Assembly (NCBI GenBank): GCA_029204225.1
Contig: CM055100.1
Location: 56,153,628-56,217,627 of the forward strand
Direction of reading: 5' to 3'
DNA from: Diphasiastrum complanatum
Taxonomy: Eukaryota; Streptophyta; Lycopodiopsida; Lycopodiales; Lycopodiaceae
Length of the DNA: 64,000 nt
Position 1 is the first letter of the stretch, and every line of letters starts with the position of its first letter. Under the pieces are notes generated by a model, which was not told the origin of the DNA, did not search any database, and saw nothing but the letters and a program-made list of their open reading frames with translations. The translations under genes and the position numbers were made by a program. Positions 12,351 through 23,772 of this stretch are shown piece after piece.

Positions 12351-12855
12351 TTAATGTGTCTAGGTCCGACGATTGCATCCGACGACCAGACTAAACCAGA
12401 CTCTAAAAATTTGTGTCTGATGATTGCATCCAATGACCAGACTAAACTAGACTCTAAAAATTTGTGTCCGATGATTGCATTCAACAACTTCGCGTGTGAC
12501 AGTGCATCCGACGACCAGTTTGAAAAATTTGTGTCTGATGATTGCATCTGACAACTTCGCGTCTGCTGACAGTGCATCCGACAACCAGTTTTAGAAATTT
12601 GTATTCAACAACTTCACATCCGACAGTGCATCCGATGACTTATCTAATTTGTGTTTGACGATTATAACCGACGTGTTCAAGTCCAGTACATTCGACGACC
12701 AGTCTTAAAAATTTGTGTCGACGATTGCATTCGACGACTTTGTGTCTAATAGTGCATCCGATGACCAGACAAAAAACTGTGTCCACAACGATTGCATTCG
12801 ACAGTGGTGCATTTGACAATGCTGCATCCGATGAGCAGCCGACAGTTGCATCCAA
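12351..12855. repeat. degenerate minisatellite built on GCATCCGACGACCAG
   Basis: The words GCATCCGACGACCAG, AAAAATTTGTGTC and GATGATTGCAT recur about ten times in variable order and spacing, giving a decayed tandem array with a period of roughly 45-70 bp. The same words with small changes fill the whole interval. No reading frame is conserved across the units. Confidence 0.75.
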
Positions 12856-13285
12856 GACTGTAACTGAACACTGTCACTATCATTTCATCCAACGAGCTTC
12901 TGCTCATATCTCACAGACCCATTTTTTAGAATTACATGAAAATCTAATTCTATTCTAAGATACTATCAACCGATTATTCCAAAAATATAAAATAAAATAA
13001 AAAAATAGAGAGTTGATTTGTTGTCTCAGTTTTTTGCGCATTTGGAATTGCTTATCAGTCAATCTTATATCAACTTGTGTTTTGTTTTTTAGCATGCAAG
13101 ATGTTTGTGTATTTGTAAGTAGTAGGCATGCATGGATTTTTTTGTGTTTTTTCACGAACTAAGTTTTCATCAATGGTGCTTAGGATTTCATCATTGTGTA
13201 CTTCCATTGATAAACTTTTAGCTTTGGTCTGTAGACACGAGAGTGTATTGATTGTGGGTGCACACAAGCCAGTGGTGAAGGAAGT
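12856..13285. other. no feature recognised
   Basis: AT-rich sequence between the minisatellite and a gypsy fragment, including an A/T-rich run at 12985-13005. No coding or repeat signal was seen beyond low complexity. Confidence 0.4.
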
Positions 13286-14364
13286 TTAATTCTCTTTCGG
13301 TATACAACGTCTTTCTAATCTTTCTAGATCCATCAAATGGATAAGCTGGTCGTCAGATAACTCATCTTCTCCCACAATAAGAATGCCATCCTCACTGGTG
13401 AATACTTCAATAGCAAAAGTATTTTCAGGTATCCACTCAATAGGGAGTGCATCTATCATATATAAGGGCATGATGGGAGTATTGATATCCGTGAAGTTTA
13501 TAGTTATATCGACTGGTTCCTCGTCCTGAACTTCTTGTTCACAAAGAGTGGCATTGACACAAATGATGGTCGCTAAAGCATGACCCCAATTAATGATATT
13601 GGTGCTCTACACGTAATGACCATTTATGGTTGAATCAATACTTTCTAGGTCATCATAGGTAGTTGAAGACCAATCGTCTTCAATTTGTGCATGTTTTATC
13701 TTTCTCGTGGGATCAACAAAAATTCTCTTGTCTCTGTTGCCGAAAACTACCTTTTTTCTTCCAATCTTGAATTACTTCGGCCATTTCTAACCAAGGCGTT
13801 TCAAGAAGGAATTTATAGGTGTGTGATTCATCATAAAAGTCTACTACGACACACTCTATGGTGAAATTCAAACTCGCAATTTTAATCGGTGAATTGCTTA
13901 TGTGACCTGCAAGCGTCGTCATTTTTGTTGGTCAGCCATTCGTAACTTGTACTTAGGCCTTTCCAATGTGGATATTCCACATGCCTTTGCTAAGGATAGG
14001 GTGGTAATATTCACGCTAGACCCACTATCGAGAATGGCTTGCACAAATGGGTAAGATTTGTAGTGCACTATTATGAACCACTTCAGTGTTTTCCGATTGT
14101 CTCAACTCATCTGGTATATTAGGCTGTTGGGAGCTTTGTAGTATGGCATCCCGCAGGGGTTTGAAAAACTTGATGGCCGTGTAGAAGGGCATAGTGATTT
14201 GGGCTTTAAGAGATTAGAAAGAACCTCTATTCCTCGTGGTCGTTGCCCCTTTGTAGGTAACTGGGTAGGTGGTGGAGTAGAAATCCTATCTTCAGCTCTA
14301 TCAAACTCATCTCGGAATTCATGGTATTGCCTTTGAGCTTCTATAGGGTCAGGGTAGGATTGTG
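13286..14364 (-). pseudogene. gypsy gag/protease fragment
   Basis: The minus strand encodes an aspartic protease with the DSGS active site (about 13925-14060; ILDSGSSVNITTLSL) continuing through 13713-13922 (FLLETPWLEM, the usual C-terminal protease strand). It is preceded by a polar linker (14102-14350; RQYHEFRDEF) and followed by acidic linker sequence (13286-13471). Stops and frameshifts split it. On the plus strand it is cut at 14365 by the TGTTGG terminus of another gypsy LTR. Confidence 0.7.
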
Positions 14365-15187
14365 TGTTGGGAGTATTCCCACTGCGTGTAAATAAATAAA
14401 AAGTCAAAGTTGGTAGAAATAGTTGCGAGGGTCGTGGCATCCTACGTGTATAAGCCCATGACCCAATGAGCACTTGTAAATAAATAATTTTGGCAATAAA
14501 CTTGATTTTGGGCCATGTAATTAAAATAATATTAGAAGGCCAAAGTTAAGCTTAAGTTAAGTTGCTATGTTTTTTTGGATTTAGTCAAAAGTCAAATGGT
14601 GGTAGGTGGGGTGTGTTTCTTCCTACACCATAGATTCAATTGTGTTTCTTGTGGATGGTGTGGATTACAATCCCATCTTTTGCAAGTAGCCAATAGGAAA
14701 CAAGGGGCAAGGGCCACCCCAAAGATAAAAAGGTACCATTTGTAATCCATTTGCATGCTTAATAGAGAGGAGGAGACTCTTCTATTTTGAGAGCTCAAGC
14801 ATTCTCATTTGCTAATCAATCTTGCTTATGCTCTTGTGATGTTTTGCTTGTTGTTTCTAGTTTTCATGTTGTTGCTTTGTGCTAGTTAAGGTTTCTCCAT
14901 TGAGCATTTGAGCTAACCTCCATCTCAACTCTCCATCTCTATCCTCTTCTCTATCACTCATCTCTCTCTCTTTTTCTATTCACCCTCTATCAAAATGAAT
15001 GTATGTGGTTAGATTTAAGGAAAGTAGTGTTAAGTGAATTAGAGTTAGTGAAAGTTAAAGTGAAGTAGAGTTAGAGAAAAGAGTAGAATGCATCTAAATC
15101 TAGCAACTTGATATAGTTAGGTACCTATTTAGTGTTCTAGCCCTCTTTGACAGGCTAAAGGGTTGCTCACTGACTGAACTATACACA
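14365..15187 (+). repeat. gypsy LTR, family 4 (5' LTR, plus strand)
   Basis: Begins TGTTGGGAG and ends CTATACACA, followed by TGGTGCCGATGTCGGGG at 15189-15205, a typical gypsy primer-binding site. The region at 14395-14480 (CGTGTATAAGCCCATGACCC) resembles the U3 of family 5, so the two gypsy families are related. The 3' partner LTR was not found in the window. Confidence 0.7.
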
Positions 15188-15325
15188 GTGGTGCCGATGT
15201 CGGGGATAGGTTTCACTAACTAGTTCAGTTGCATTTTTAGTTGTTTTTGTTTTTTTAGAGTGTTTTAGGTGGTTTTTGGGGTAGAGTTAGCTTGTTTTGT
15301 GTGATTTCTTGTGCTTGGATTATTC
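15188..15325 (+). mobile_element. gypsy family 4 primer site and leader (first part)
   Basis: Contains the primer site and the start of the untranslated leader. The leader is interrupted at TATTC (15321-15325) by insertion of the family 5 gypsy element and resumes at 18982 with the same TATTC. Confidence 0.7.
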
Positions 15326-16071
15326 TGTAGTGGGTTTCTTTCCTTGCCTAACCTGAATCCAAGATCTAGTCAATCTAGCATCAAAGAGACGGAGTTAATT
15401 GTCACGTGTAGGTTCGTTCCCATGAGAGCGATAGTATAGTTCAGATTTCAACATGAATGGAGGATCTAACACTAACATCCATTAACACTAAGCATTAACA
15501 CTACATCCATTAACCCTAAATCCACAACAATGATAGAAACTTACTCTTCTCTCTCTCCCTTTCTCTCTCACAAAAAGCATAAGAAATAGCAGTCCCAATA
15601 ATGATCAAATCCAAAAATTAGCAAATACCAACGAAAGCATGAGTAATGGAGGAAAAGAGAGAAAGAGCAAGGACATTCATCAATCCATTTCTAAAGAGAA
15701 CCAATCAACTTTATTGAAATGAGAAAATGAACATGAGGAGCAACTCGAGTTGGTCCCTTTTTATAGTAGAGAGGAGGACCCTGGCCTTTGAATCCTATTG
15801 GTCCAGTCTTGTCTCTCTTTTTATTCAGATTTAAAAAAGTGTGGGAACCATCAAAATTGGAGGGAAACCCAACTTTATTCGCTAACTTGACATTTAGGCC
15901 CTGCGACATTAAAAGTCTCGCAAAAAGGCCTAAAGTCCTTTTATTAACTTTTAACTAATCAATCAAATAACTATGTGATCATTGGGTTGGACTTACACAC
16001 GCAGGGTGCCAAATCTCTCTCACTTATTAACTAGGGTTAGGTTTGCCTTGAGATCCGCAAACCCTCCAATA
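15326..16071 (-). repeat. gypsy family 5 3' LTR
   Basis: 746 bp. On the minus strand it starts TATTGGAGGG (TG mutated to TA) and ends CCCACTACA. It contains CT-rich runs and a short ATTAACACTAA/ATCCATTAACCCTA repeat cluster near 15470-15530. Confidence 0.9.
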
Positions 16072-16735
16072 GTATCCCCCACCAAAACTGGTGGCGGTCC
16101 CACAACACCTGCAATATGCAGTTATTGGGGACTTTTATTGGCTTCGCGCCGAATCTTAATTAAATGATACTGCACCTTCTCCATAAAGTCAAGGCGTGCA
16201 GTATTGAAAAACAAATTATGCGACAGAAAATAACGGTGGGCTCCGGCAATCCACTTGGAAGTTGTCCATGAGGTGAAGCGGGATTCCCAAGAGCCTCCCA
16301 TCATAGCCGAACGGAAATACAGTCGAACAATCGACAGCTGATCTTTGATTTGCTCTGAGGCCATCGGATTATTTGGATCGAATGCCAGGGTAGGAAGGCA
16401 ATCGTCCCATTTGGTTGCCACTGATGCCAACAGAGTTAGATCTTTTGCAAACATTGCCGATTGTCGCACCGTTGGATCCAGAGAGTGGACATACTCTCTC
16501 TAATATGCTTGTAAGGCCCGGTGGAAGTCCACTAAAATGTTCTAACTGTAAGACTGATGGATGATTGGCCAATTGGGCATATGGATGGTGATTTTGTCCA
16601 TAGCCAATCCCAAATCTTTTCATTTTTGTCTTTGCGGCATTGGCACGTAATAAGAATCTACCCACAACTGGCGAGGGCTGGCGACGTAACTCCTAATGGA
16701 TTTTGGAGTTTTCTCAAAAACCGTGATTCTCCATG
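16072..16735 (-). pseudogene. unrecognised open stretch inside gypsy family 5
   Basis: From 16469 down to 16122 the minus strand is open for 115 codons and reads like a globular protein (for example KWDDCLPTLAFDPNN, QIKDQLSIVRLYFRS, WIAGAHRYFLSHNLFF). Another frame at 16369-16665 continues it upstream after a frameshift (GYGQNHHPYAQLANHPS). I do not recognise it as gag, protease, RT, RNase H or integrase. It follows the RT N-terminus directly, so it replaced the rest of pol. It may be a captured host-gene fragment or a family-specific extra ORF. Function unknown. Confidence 0.45.
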
Positions 16736-16739
16736 CTGG

Positions 16740-17420
16740 CTACTCTCCCAGTGCATGTATTTTGTCCAATTCTTTGTCGGCCTCGATCTCGGAGGTCTTT
16801 AATTTGAGAACCCATCCACCACGCGAGGACTCATGTGGATGTTGCTTTAAGAAGGTGTGGATCTCATAAATGAAATCGGCGTCAAGCAATCTCTGAAGTT
16901 CTTCATTTATCAGATCTGCCACATTAGGATTACAGCGATAGAACTTTGTAACCTTTGGTATTGCATCAGGTACTAAAGGTATGGTATGTTCAATGACTGA
17001 TGTCGGAATACCCTTCAAATCTTGATAAGTCCATGCAAAGCAATCTTGATACTTAATAAGTAACAAACGGAGTGCTTGATACTGTTCAGGAGTAAGTTGT
17101 GATCCCACTTGTACAATCTTTTTTAGTTCTCCTGGTTCTGAAAGATTCATTGGCTGCGTCCTAACTGGGCCATCGTAAACCTCTTTAGATTCCGGCATGT
17201 GTTCTTCAGATTCATGATGTGCTTTAGGTAACATGATGACCACCAGTGTATAACGTTTAAAATGCTCTGGCATTTCATGCTGGACTACATTTGTTTGTTC
17301 TTTTTCGAAAGGACTTGTCTTGGATCTTCGTTTAGTCTTCTTAGCAAGAATTGATCGTGGAGGTGATGACTTTTGGGATGATAAATCTTTCTTCACAGGT
17401 GAAGACTTTCTAGACGACAA
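16740..17420 (-). pseudogene. gypsy family 5 protease-RT linker and RT N-terminus
   Basis: A 226-codon open stretch begins with a Ser/Lys-rich linker, passes RTQPMNLSEPGELKKIVQVG and enters the RT fingers (DCFAWTYQDLKGIPTSVIEH, INEELQRLLDADFIYEI). It then ends in unrelated sequence before the palm motifs, so no catalytic YxDD is present. The same linker is seen in the minus-strand gypsy at 2734-4522. The part with recognisable RT similarity is about the middle third. Confidence 0.8.
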
Positions 17421-18221
17421 GAAAATACAGTTTTTGTAATCTGAGGAGGGTAAAAATCAGATTTTTTTGTGATCTGGTCAAGATGAATCTTCGTCGAACT
17501 CAAAAATAGTAGTTTCCTATAGATAGAATGTTCTGAAAACTCGGCGAAAGTTCTGGCGAGGGATCAAGAGTAATATTGGTAATTTTGCAAAAAAGTGACT
17601 TTTTTGGCAAAAATATGACAATATGACAACTGATCCTTTAAAAACCTTTCTATTTTTGGTATTATTCTTCTTCAACCTGGCAGCAGATAGATCTGAATCA
17701 CGTCTAAGCACAGTGAATCGGGCGAAGGTTCTTATTCTGTATTTTTTAGGGTTTTGATAATTTTTGGTGTTTTTTTGGTGGTTTTTCTGATGTTTCTAAA
17801 AATCTACTGGGAATTAATCTTCGCCCTTCAAACTAAAGGTTTTGTAAACAAAATCGAAGGTGTTTGAAACTCGGTGAAGGTTTCCTGAAAGAGGGTAAAA
17901 AGTTCTGAGCTCTGATGACACTTTTTGTTTCTTTTTGACCAAAACTGACAAATTTGACCAATTTTTGTTATTTTCTTTGATATCTCAGATCCAAATAGAT
18001 CTTAAGATTGGTGATTTGAATAGCTTTTCCTGTTTAATGATCAGATTAGATTTCAAATAAGCAAATCCACTCAAATCTAGCAAAATCAATCCCAAACTAA
18101 CCCTACAATGCAGATTTAACACTATTCATGCCACGACAAGATGCCTAATGCAAGCTAACCATCAACCAAACATGCTGCAAACTGAAAAATTGGTGTAGCT
18201 CCCTAGAAACGGCGCCAAAAT
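17421..18221 (-). other. gypsy family 5 leader
   Basis: Non-coding leader between the primer site and the pol remnant. It contains several GCGAAGGTT/AACCTTCGC-like words (about 17700-17890) and T-rich runs. The same word family is common in the family 4 leader at 18990-19940. Confidence 0.6.
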
Positions 18222-18981
18222 TGTAGTGGGTTTCTTTCTTTGCCTAACTTGAATCCAAGATCTAGTCAATCTAGCATCAAAGAGACGGAGTTAGTTGTCA
18301 CATGTAGGTTCGTTCCCATGAGTGCGATAGTATAGTTTAGATTTCAACATGAATGGAGGATCTAACACTAACATCCATTAACACTAAGCATTAACACTAC
18401 ATCCATTAACCCTACTTCCATTAACCCTAAATCCACAACAATGATAGAAACTTACTCTTCTCTCTCTCTCTTTCTCTCTCACAAAAAGCATAAGAAATAA
18501 CAATCACAATAGTGATCAAATCCAACAATTAGCAAATACCAAAGAGAGCATGAGGAATGGAGGAAAAGAGAGGAAGAGCAAGGACATTTATCAATCCATT
18601 CTAAAGAGAACCAATCTGCTTTATTAAAATGAGGAAATGAACATGAGGAGCAACTCGAGTTGGTCCCTTTTTATAATAGAGAGGAGGACCCTGGCCTTTG
18701 AATCCTATTGGTCCAGTCTTGTGTCTCTTTTTATTCAAATTTAAAAAAGTGTGGGAACCATCAAAATTGGAGGGAAACCCAACTTTATTCGCTAACTTGA
18801 CATTTAGGCCCTGCAACATTAAAAGTCCCGCAAAAAGGCCTAAAGTCCTTTTATTAACTTTTAACTAATCAATCAAATAACTATGTGATCATTGGGTTGG
18901 ACTTACACACGCAGGGTGCCAAATCTCTCTCACTTATTAACTAGGGTTAGGGTTGCCTTGAGATCCGCAAACCCTCCAACA
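18222..18981 (-). repeat. gypsy family 5 5' LTR
   Basis: 760 bp, starting (minus) TGTTGGAGGG and ending CCCACTACA, followed by the primer site. It carries an extra ATCCATTAACCCTACTTCC unit absent from the 3' LTR. Confidence 0.9.
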
Positions 18982-20221
18982 TATTCTCAGCTAGCGAAGG
19001 AGGTGTGGGAGGGTAGAGGAGACCCAAAACAGTCTCTAAGGGCTTGGCATCCAATCACAAAAATGAAAAAACCATAAAAATAGCTCAAAACTATTTTTGG
19101 AGGGAAAAGAGACAAAAATCCGATCAGATTTTGTTTATTCAAAATCTAGTGGGAACCAACCTTTGCACAACTGGTAGTAGCTCCAAGGTACTGTCCCAAA
19201 CTTACATAGAAGCCTGCGACGGTTCCTACAAATTAGATCTTGAAAAATCTTGAAAAAACCATAAAAATTTCAAAAATCCGTTGAAAAAAAAAATTAGATC
19301 TTCATAAGAACCTTCGCAAAGCTCTCTGAAGTTCCATCTCAGTGAGACCAGGGCACAAAAAAGCTTGCGAAGGTTAGTTCCAAGTTTAAGTCCTCTTGCG
19401 AAGGTTCCCAGTGAAAAAAGGGCGGAAAAATCAGGCTGAACCATTGCAAACACCCAAATTTTTCAGTTCCAATGGCCAATAACCTTCGCAGAAAATTCTG
19501 AAGTTCCATCTCAATGAGACAAAGACACAGAAGAGCCTGCAAAGGTTAGTTTGATTCCAGTGAGCAGAAAATTGGATTTGAGTGTTAAAAAATCACTAAA
19601 ACCAGAAGATCCATCAAATCCTTGCAGAAGTAACCTTCGCAGACCATCCCAATGTCTTCAAAATACCTTTTTTCATCAATGATGGGGCCTACGAACGTTA
19701 GTTACAAAAGATAACTGATCTATAATCAAAAAATGCATCTGAACCTTCACAAACAACCATAACTTCTTGATTTGTAAGAAAAAACCTTCTTCCCTTGGAA
19801 CAAAGCTAGATCCACCCCAGATCCAGCCCCTAATAAGCTTGTGTAGGTTAATTCCCAACAGATCTGAAGAAATCAGGGTTTTTGATTATAAAACAATGGA
19901 CGAACCTTTGCACAGCCAACTCTTGCATGAGTAGCCTTTGCAAACTAGATCAATAGTTAGATCTACACCAGATCTAGCTATTGTGAAAATCTCAGGATAA
20001 TCGGAGTAAGGATCAAAAAGTTATTAAGGAAAAACCACTATAAGAGGCCTAAAATCACACTTTCGACCACCCAGACTAATCAGATTCCTAAGATCCAGCT
20101 ACCTTGGACGTCTTTGTCGAATGAATCCAAGATTTGGACGATCAGTACCCATAAGGATTGCAAATGAAGCTCCAAACCTACCTAGAGTACCAGCTGCGCA
20201 AATCGAGGTAGAAGCAGAACC
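18982..20221 (+). mobile_element. gypsy family 4 leader (continued) and possible gag start
   Basis: Resumes after the TATTC duplication. About 14 copies of AACCTTCGCA or its complement TGCGAAGGTT, many mutated, are spread in alternating orientation over 18990-19940. Two longer units at about 19310-19380 and 19483-19555 share GAAGTTCCATCTCA.TGAGAC. At 20124 an ATG opens a short frame (MNPRFGRSVPIRIANEAP) that could be the gag start; it is cut at 20222 by a copia LTR fragment. The gag assignment is weak. Confidence 0.55.
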
Positions 20222-20325
20222 TGTTGGAAAGAGGTGTGTAAAAGATAGGTCTAAAAGAATCAAATAAAAATAATTCAAACAACAAGAAATAAAACTTATC
20301 ATGCGCAACGGAATAAAGTTAAAGG
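20222..20325 (-). repeat. copia family 1 LTR terminal fragment
   Basis: TGTTGGAAAGAGGTG through CGCAACGGAATAAA matches the terminal ~100 bp of the family 1 LTRs at 169 and 2611. The inner side is fused directly to copia integrase coding sequence at about 20326, so it is the end product of a deletion. Confidence 0.75.
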
Positions 20326-22107
20326 TTTCTGATTTCTTCTTTAAAAAGTACACCATAGTCCTTTTAAAAATTTCATCAATAAAAGTTATAAAACACTTTG
20401 CATCCTTCAACAAAGGATTTTTCATCGGGCCACAAATGTCTGAATGTACAATGTCTAACAATTTTCTAGCAATATGCTGATGGCTTAATCTAAATGGTTT
20501 CCTAGTCTGTTTACCAACTAGACAATCTTGACAAACAGGTAACTCGACTTTATCGCAAGGATAGTTGAGATCAAGAACAATAGATTGTCTAGACATTTGT
20601 TGTACAACAGCATGATTCAAGTGACCAAGTCTATAATGCCAAAGTAAACTTTTATTTGCATGAATAGAAGTACCGAGTGCCTGACTAGAGGCAAAAAAAC
20701 AATGACTTAATTTATACAAGTATCCATGTCTCTTTCCAAGTTCTAGGATCTTGTCTGTCCTATCAACTACTTTGCACTGATCACATTTGAGTTCTACTCT
20801 ATGTCCTAGATCTGTGATTCTGCTTACATAGAGCAGATTCGTAGATAAATTTGGTACATACAGGACTTTAGAGAGTAGCTTAGATTGATCATTTGTGAAG
20901 CTTGATCTTATAGTACCTTCACCTTTAATAGCTTGTGTGCTATTGTCGCCAAGGTAAACATATTTCTGAGTATTGTAAGGTGTATAGGACTCGAAACAGC
21001 CAATAAGGCTAGTCATGTGCTCAGTGACTCCCGAATCCAGGAACCAAGAACTGTCACCGGATGCTCCTTGATGGTTGGTCATGAAGACATCATGATCCAC
21101 TTCTTGAATAGGATGTGGAGCTTCTGTAGCTGCATTTGCCACTTGATTCGACTATCCCTTGCTGTTGTTCTTCGCTTGCAATATCTGACAGTCTTGAATT
21201 TCATGGTTGTTTTGCTTGTACTATCTACAGAACAGCTTCTTCTTCGTCTACAGATTCGACTGTTCTTTGTGATGTGCTGGTGTCTGGTCTGGTTTTGATT
21301 GTTTCGGGCCAATCTTCTTCTTCTACTTAGTTGTGTTCTTGTTGGTGTATAAAGTGTGAGAATCAGCTGAGGAACTTGAGGCTTCGTTCCTTTGCGTGTC
21401 TTCCTACAACAACATTGTAATGACTCTCAAAAGAGTCAGTTCTGGATGTGTCGTGATGATCATCACCTAGCTGTCGTATGAGCTTGGTAAGCTTGTAAGC
21501 AGTTGCATCACTACGTCTTGATTGTCTATGATAGATCCGACAATGGCCATTTGCCTTAGCAGGTTCTTGAATTGATTGATGTGATTCTGTAGGGAATCAC
21601 CATTCGCCATCTTGAGGGAGTAAAATTTCTTCTTGAGATGTAGTTTGGAAGCTATATCTCGCACTTTGTATAGTGTGCTCAAGATGTCCCATACTTCTTT
21701 TGATGTCTGGGCCTCAGATACATGACTGATTTGGGTATCCGTAATGTTCAGGATGATCAACGAGAAAGCCTTTCCATCCTTCAGCTTCCATCTGGCGATT
21801 GTTGTGTCATCTGCTTCAGGTTTTCCTTCTGCACCTGTAACAACGTCATACAATTCTTTAGCCATTAGTACAGTTTTCATCTTAAATTTTCACAAATGGT
21901 AATTGGATCCATCAAGCTTGTCCATGATGGGACTGGCTATCCTTGGGAATCCATGTGGAAGATTAGTCTGAGTGATAGGAAAACTATCAGTGACTTAAGT
22001 ATGAAAATCTAGTACAGAATTATAGAATAAGAAGACAACTACTCTATCGGCTAGTAGAGTCTTGTACTGTGGAAGATTATCAGACTATGAAAATCGCTCT
22101 GATACCA
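20326..22107 (-). pseudogene. copia-2 internal region: gag, protease, start of integrase
   Basis: On the minus strand a perfect tRNA-iMet primer site (TGGTATCAGAGC, 22096-22107) is followed by UBN2-type gag (21467-21880; KEVWDILSTLYKVRD, NHINQFKNLLRQM), a zinc knuckle with a stop in place of a cysteine (about 21190-21240; KQNNHEIQDC), and a ~265-codon open stretch (about 20330-21142) with protease (SWFLDSGVTEHMTS), GAG-pre-integrase (WHYRLGHLNHAVVQQM) and the first part of integrase (HSDICGPMKNP). The remainder of pol has been deleted, ending in a family 1 LTR scrap. Confidence 0.88.
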
Positions 22108-23343
22108 TGTTGGAAGGAGGAGGGCGTGTGAGTATGACAGAAAAAAAATAGCTCAAAAGAAAGATAAACAAGAAAGAGAAACGAACTCGAAACTAAAACG
22201 AGAAATAAACTCGAACGGAATGTGTTTGTGCGCAGCGGAATGAGCTATATTACTTCTTCCCTAAGCATGACTACACCTATCAGAAAATGAACAGAGCGTT
22301 AGTGATAGAAATAACGGTCGTTTTGATTATGTAGCCAAACATTAACAAAACACTAGAAGAATAATTTGTCGCGAACAGCTAGACAAACTATTTGTCACGA
22401 ATGATTCGTGAAGAGCTAGACTGAGCTCGACTGATAATCAGTCGCGAATGATTCTCGAAAGGCAAGACTAAATATTAGTCATCAACAGCTAGACTAATAA
22501 TAACTCGCTAAAATAGACTATCAAATTGAACAACTGAAAAAGTCAGACAAGATGAAGAATAAGCATAGCGATATTGACACAAATCTGAACGTAGAACAAA
22601 AGGAGCTGTTATCAGATTAAGTATAGCAAAATATACATGTCAGTAATGTAGTAGAGCACAAGACAATAGCGGACGATACCACGTGTTCTACAAAGCTTAT
22701 TTAATCTGTAAATGAATGAACCTATTACTGACAAAAATAATGAATCAATGCACAAGGCATCTACTTCGTCTATCTCTGATAAGGTTCTGATGCTATTATT
22801 TTTACACACACACTTGTTCTCTCTTGATCCAAAAAATACGTAAATGGTATCCAACATATATGCATCTTTTTACAGGTGTGCAGATGAAGAAAGTAAAAAG
22901 TGGATGTGTTGTTTGTAGGAGATTGTGGGTGGTTGTTGTTGTTGTCAGATCCGTTAGCACAGTTGCATGAGATGAGCATGAGAAGGCCGTGACGTCAACT
23001 TTTGCTGAAATGAACGTTGGTGGAGATGCAAAAAATGCGTCACTCTTACGAAATGCCTTAGGATTTGATTTACAAGGTGCCTTCGCCTCTTAGGACACCT
23101 TTGGCATTTTGTAGGGCTATGTCACCTTTTTCGTCTATCACAAAACACGTGTAAAAAAACACCGTGTCGCATTTCTTTCGTCTTTTCTTTGTCTGTGAGA
23201 ATCTACTTGTATTTATGCAGACAGTCGTGTTTTATTCGTCTGTCTTATTTTACATGTAAATATGCAGACTGTGTGACAACATGAGTAAAATGCAACATGA
23301 TTGGAGGCAGATTAAAATGGGATTTGGGAGAGTAGAGGAGATA
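22108..23343 (-). repeat. copia LTR, family 2 (minus orientation)
   Basis: Plus-strand ends are TGTTGGAAGG and GAGGAGATA (CA mutated to TA); it is an inverted copy of 10629-11890. The copia-2 primer site and gag abut its left side, while its right side abuts the 3' part of the copia-3 LTR. This mix of neighbours is explained by inversion between the two LTR2 copies. Confidence 0.88.
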
Positions 23344-23772
23344 AATCCGATACAAAGTGGATATGGATGAGTACAATGAGTTGTCCCACATGTGCTGGAT
23401 GTAGCTTAGAGAGAGATTATGGTGATTGTGTACTTGATCCATGATGGATCCATTGTGAAGCTATGATGAGAAACATTGGTTTGTGTAGCAATCTTGTGAT
23501 TTTCACTCTCTTTAGCAACTTCTTTGTGGATGAATGCTAAGTATTTCATAAGTAAATTAATTCTCTATTATCAAGTCGTACAGTAGCAATACTCCACATG
23601 TGTGAAGCCGTGGGTCATCATTTCTTGATTGTTCCTGCTTGGAATCACAAAAATTGTCAACTAGAAGCTAGAATTGGAAGCTAGTCCTGATGTAGATTAA
23701 GATCCCAAGCTACCAATCACTCTTTGTGATCATTTGTAGATCAAATTTAGTCCAAAACTTTGAAATTTGACA
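23344..23772 (+). repeat. 3' part of copia-3 5' LTR
   Basis: Matches 34559-34959 (shared blocks GTGATTGTGTACTTGATCC, TTGATTGTTC, TAGATCAAATTTAGTCC), ends TTGACA and is followed by the primer site. It carries a ~28 bp stretch (near 23500) absent from the 3' LTR. The missing 5' ~250 bp are at 11891-12143 in inverse orientation. Confidence 0.9.

Larger units (their letters stand above)
15326..18981 (-). mobile_element. gypsy family 5 element, complete ends, internally degraded
   Basis: Two direct repeats (15326-16071 and 18222-18981) are the LTRs. The primer site reads TTTTGGCGCCGTTTCTAGGG on the minus strand next to 18222, and a G-rich purine tract (GGTGGGGGATAC) lies next to the 3' LTR at 16072. 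The flanking 5 bp are identical, TATTC at 15321-15325 and 18982-18986, a perfect target duplication. The LTRs are highly similar by eye, differing by scattered substitutions and one ~14 bp indel, so insertion was comparatively recent. It lies in the leader of a family 4 element and is too short to encode a full gag-pol. Confidence 0.92.
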
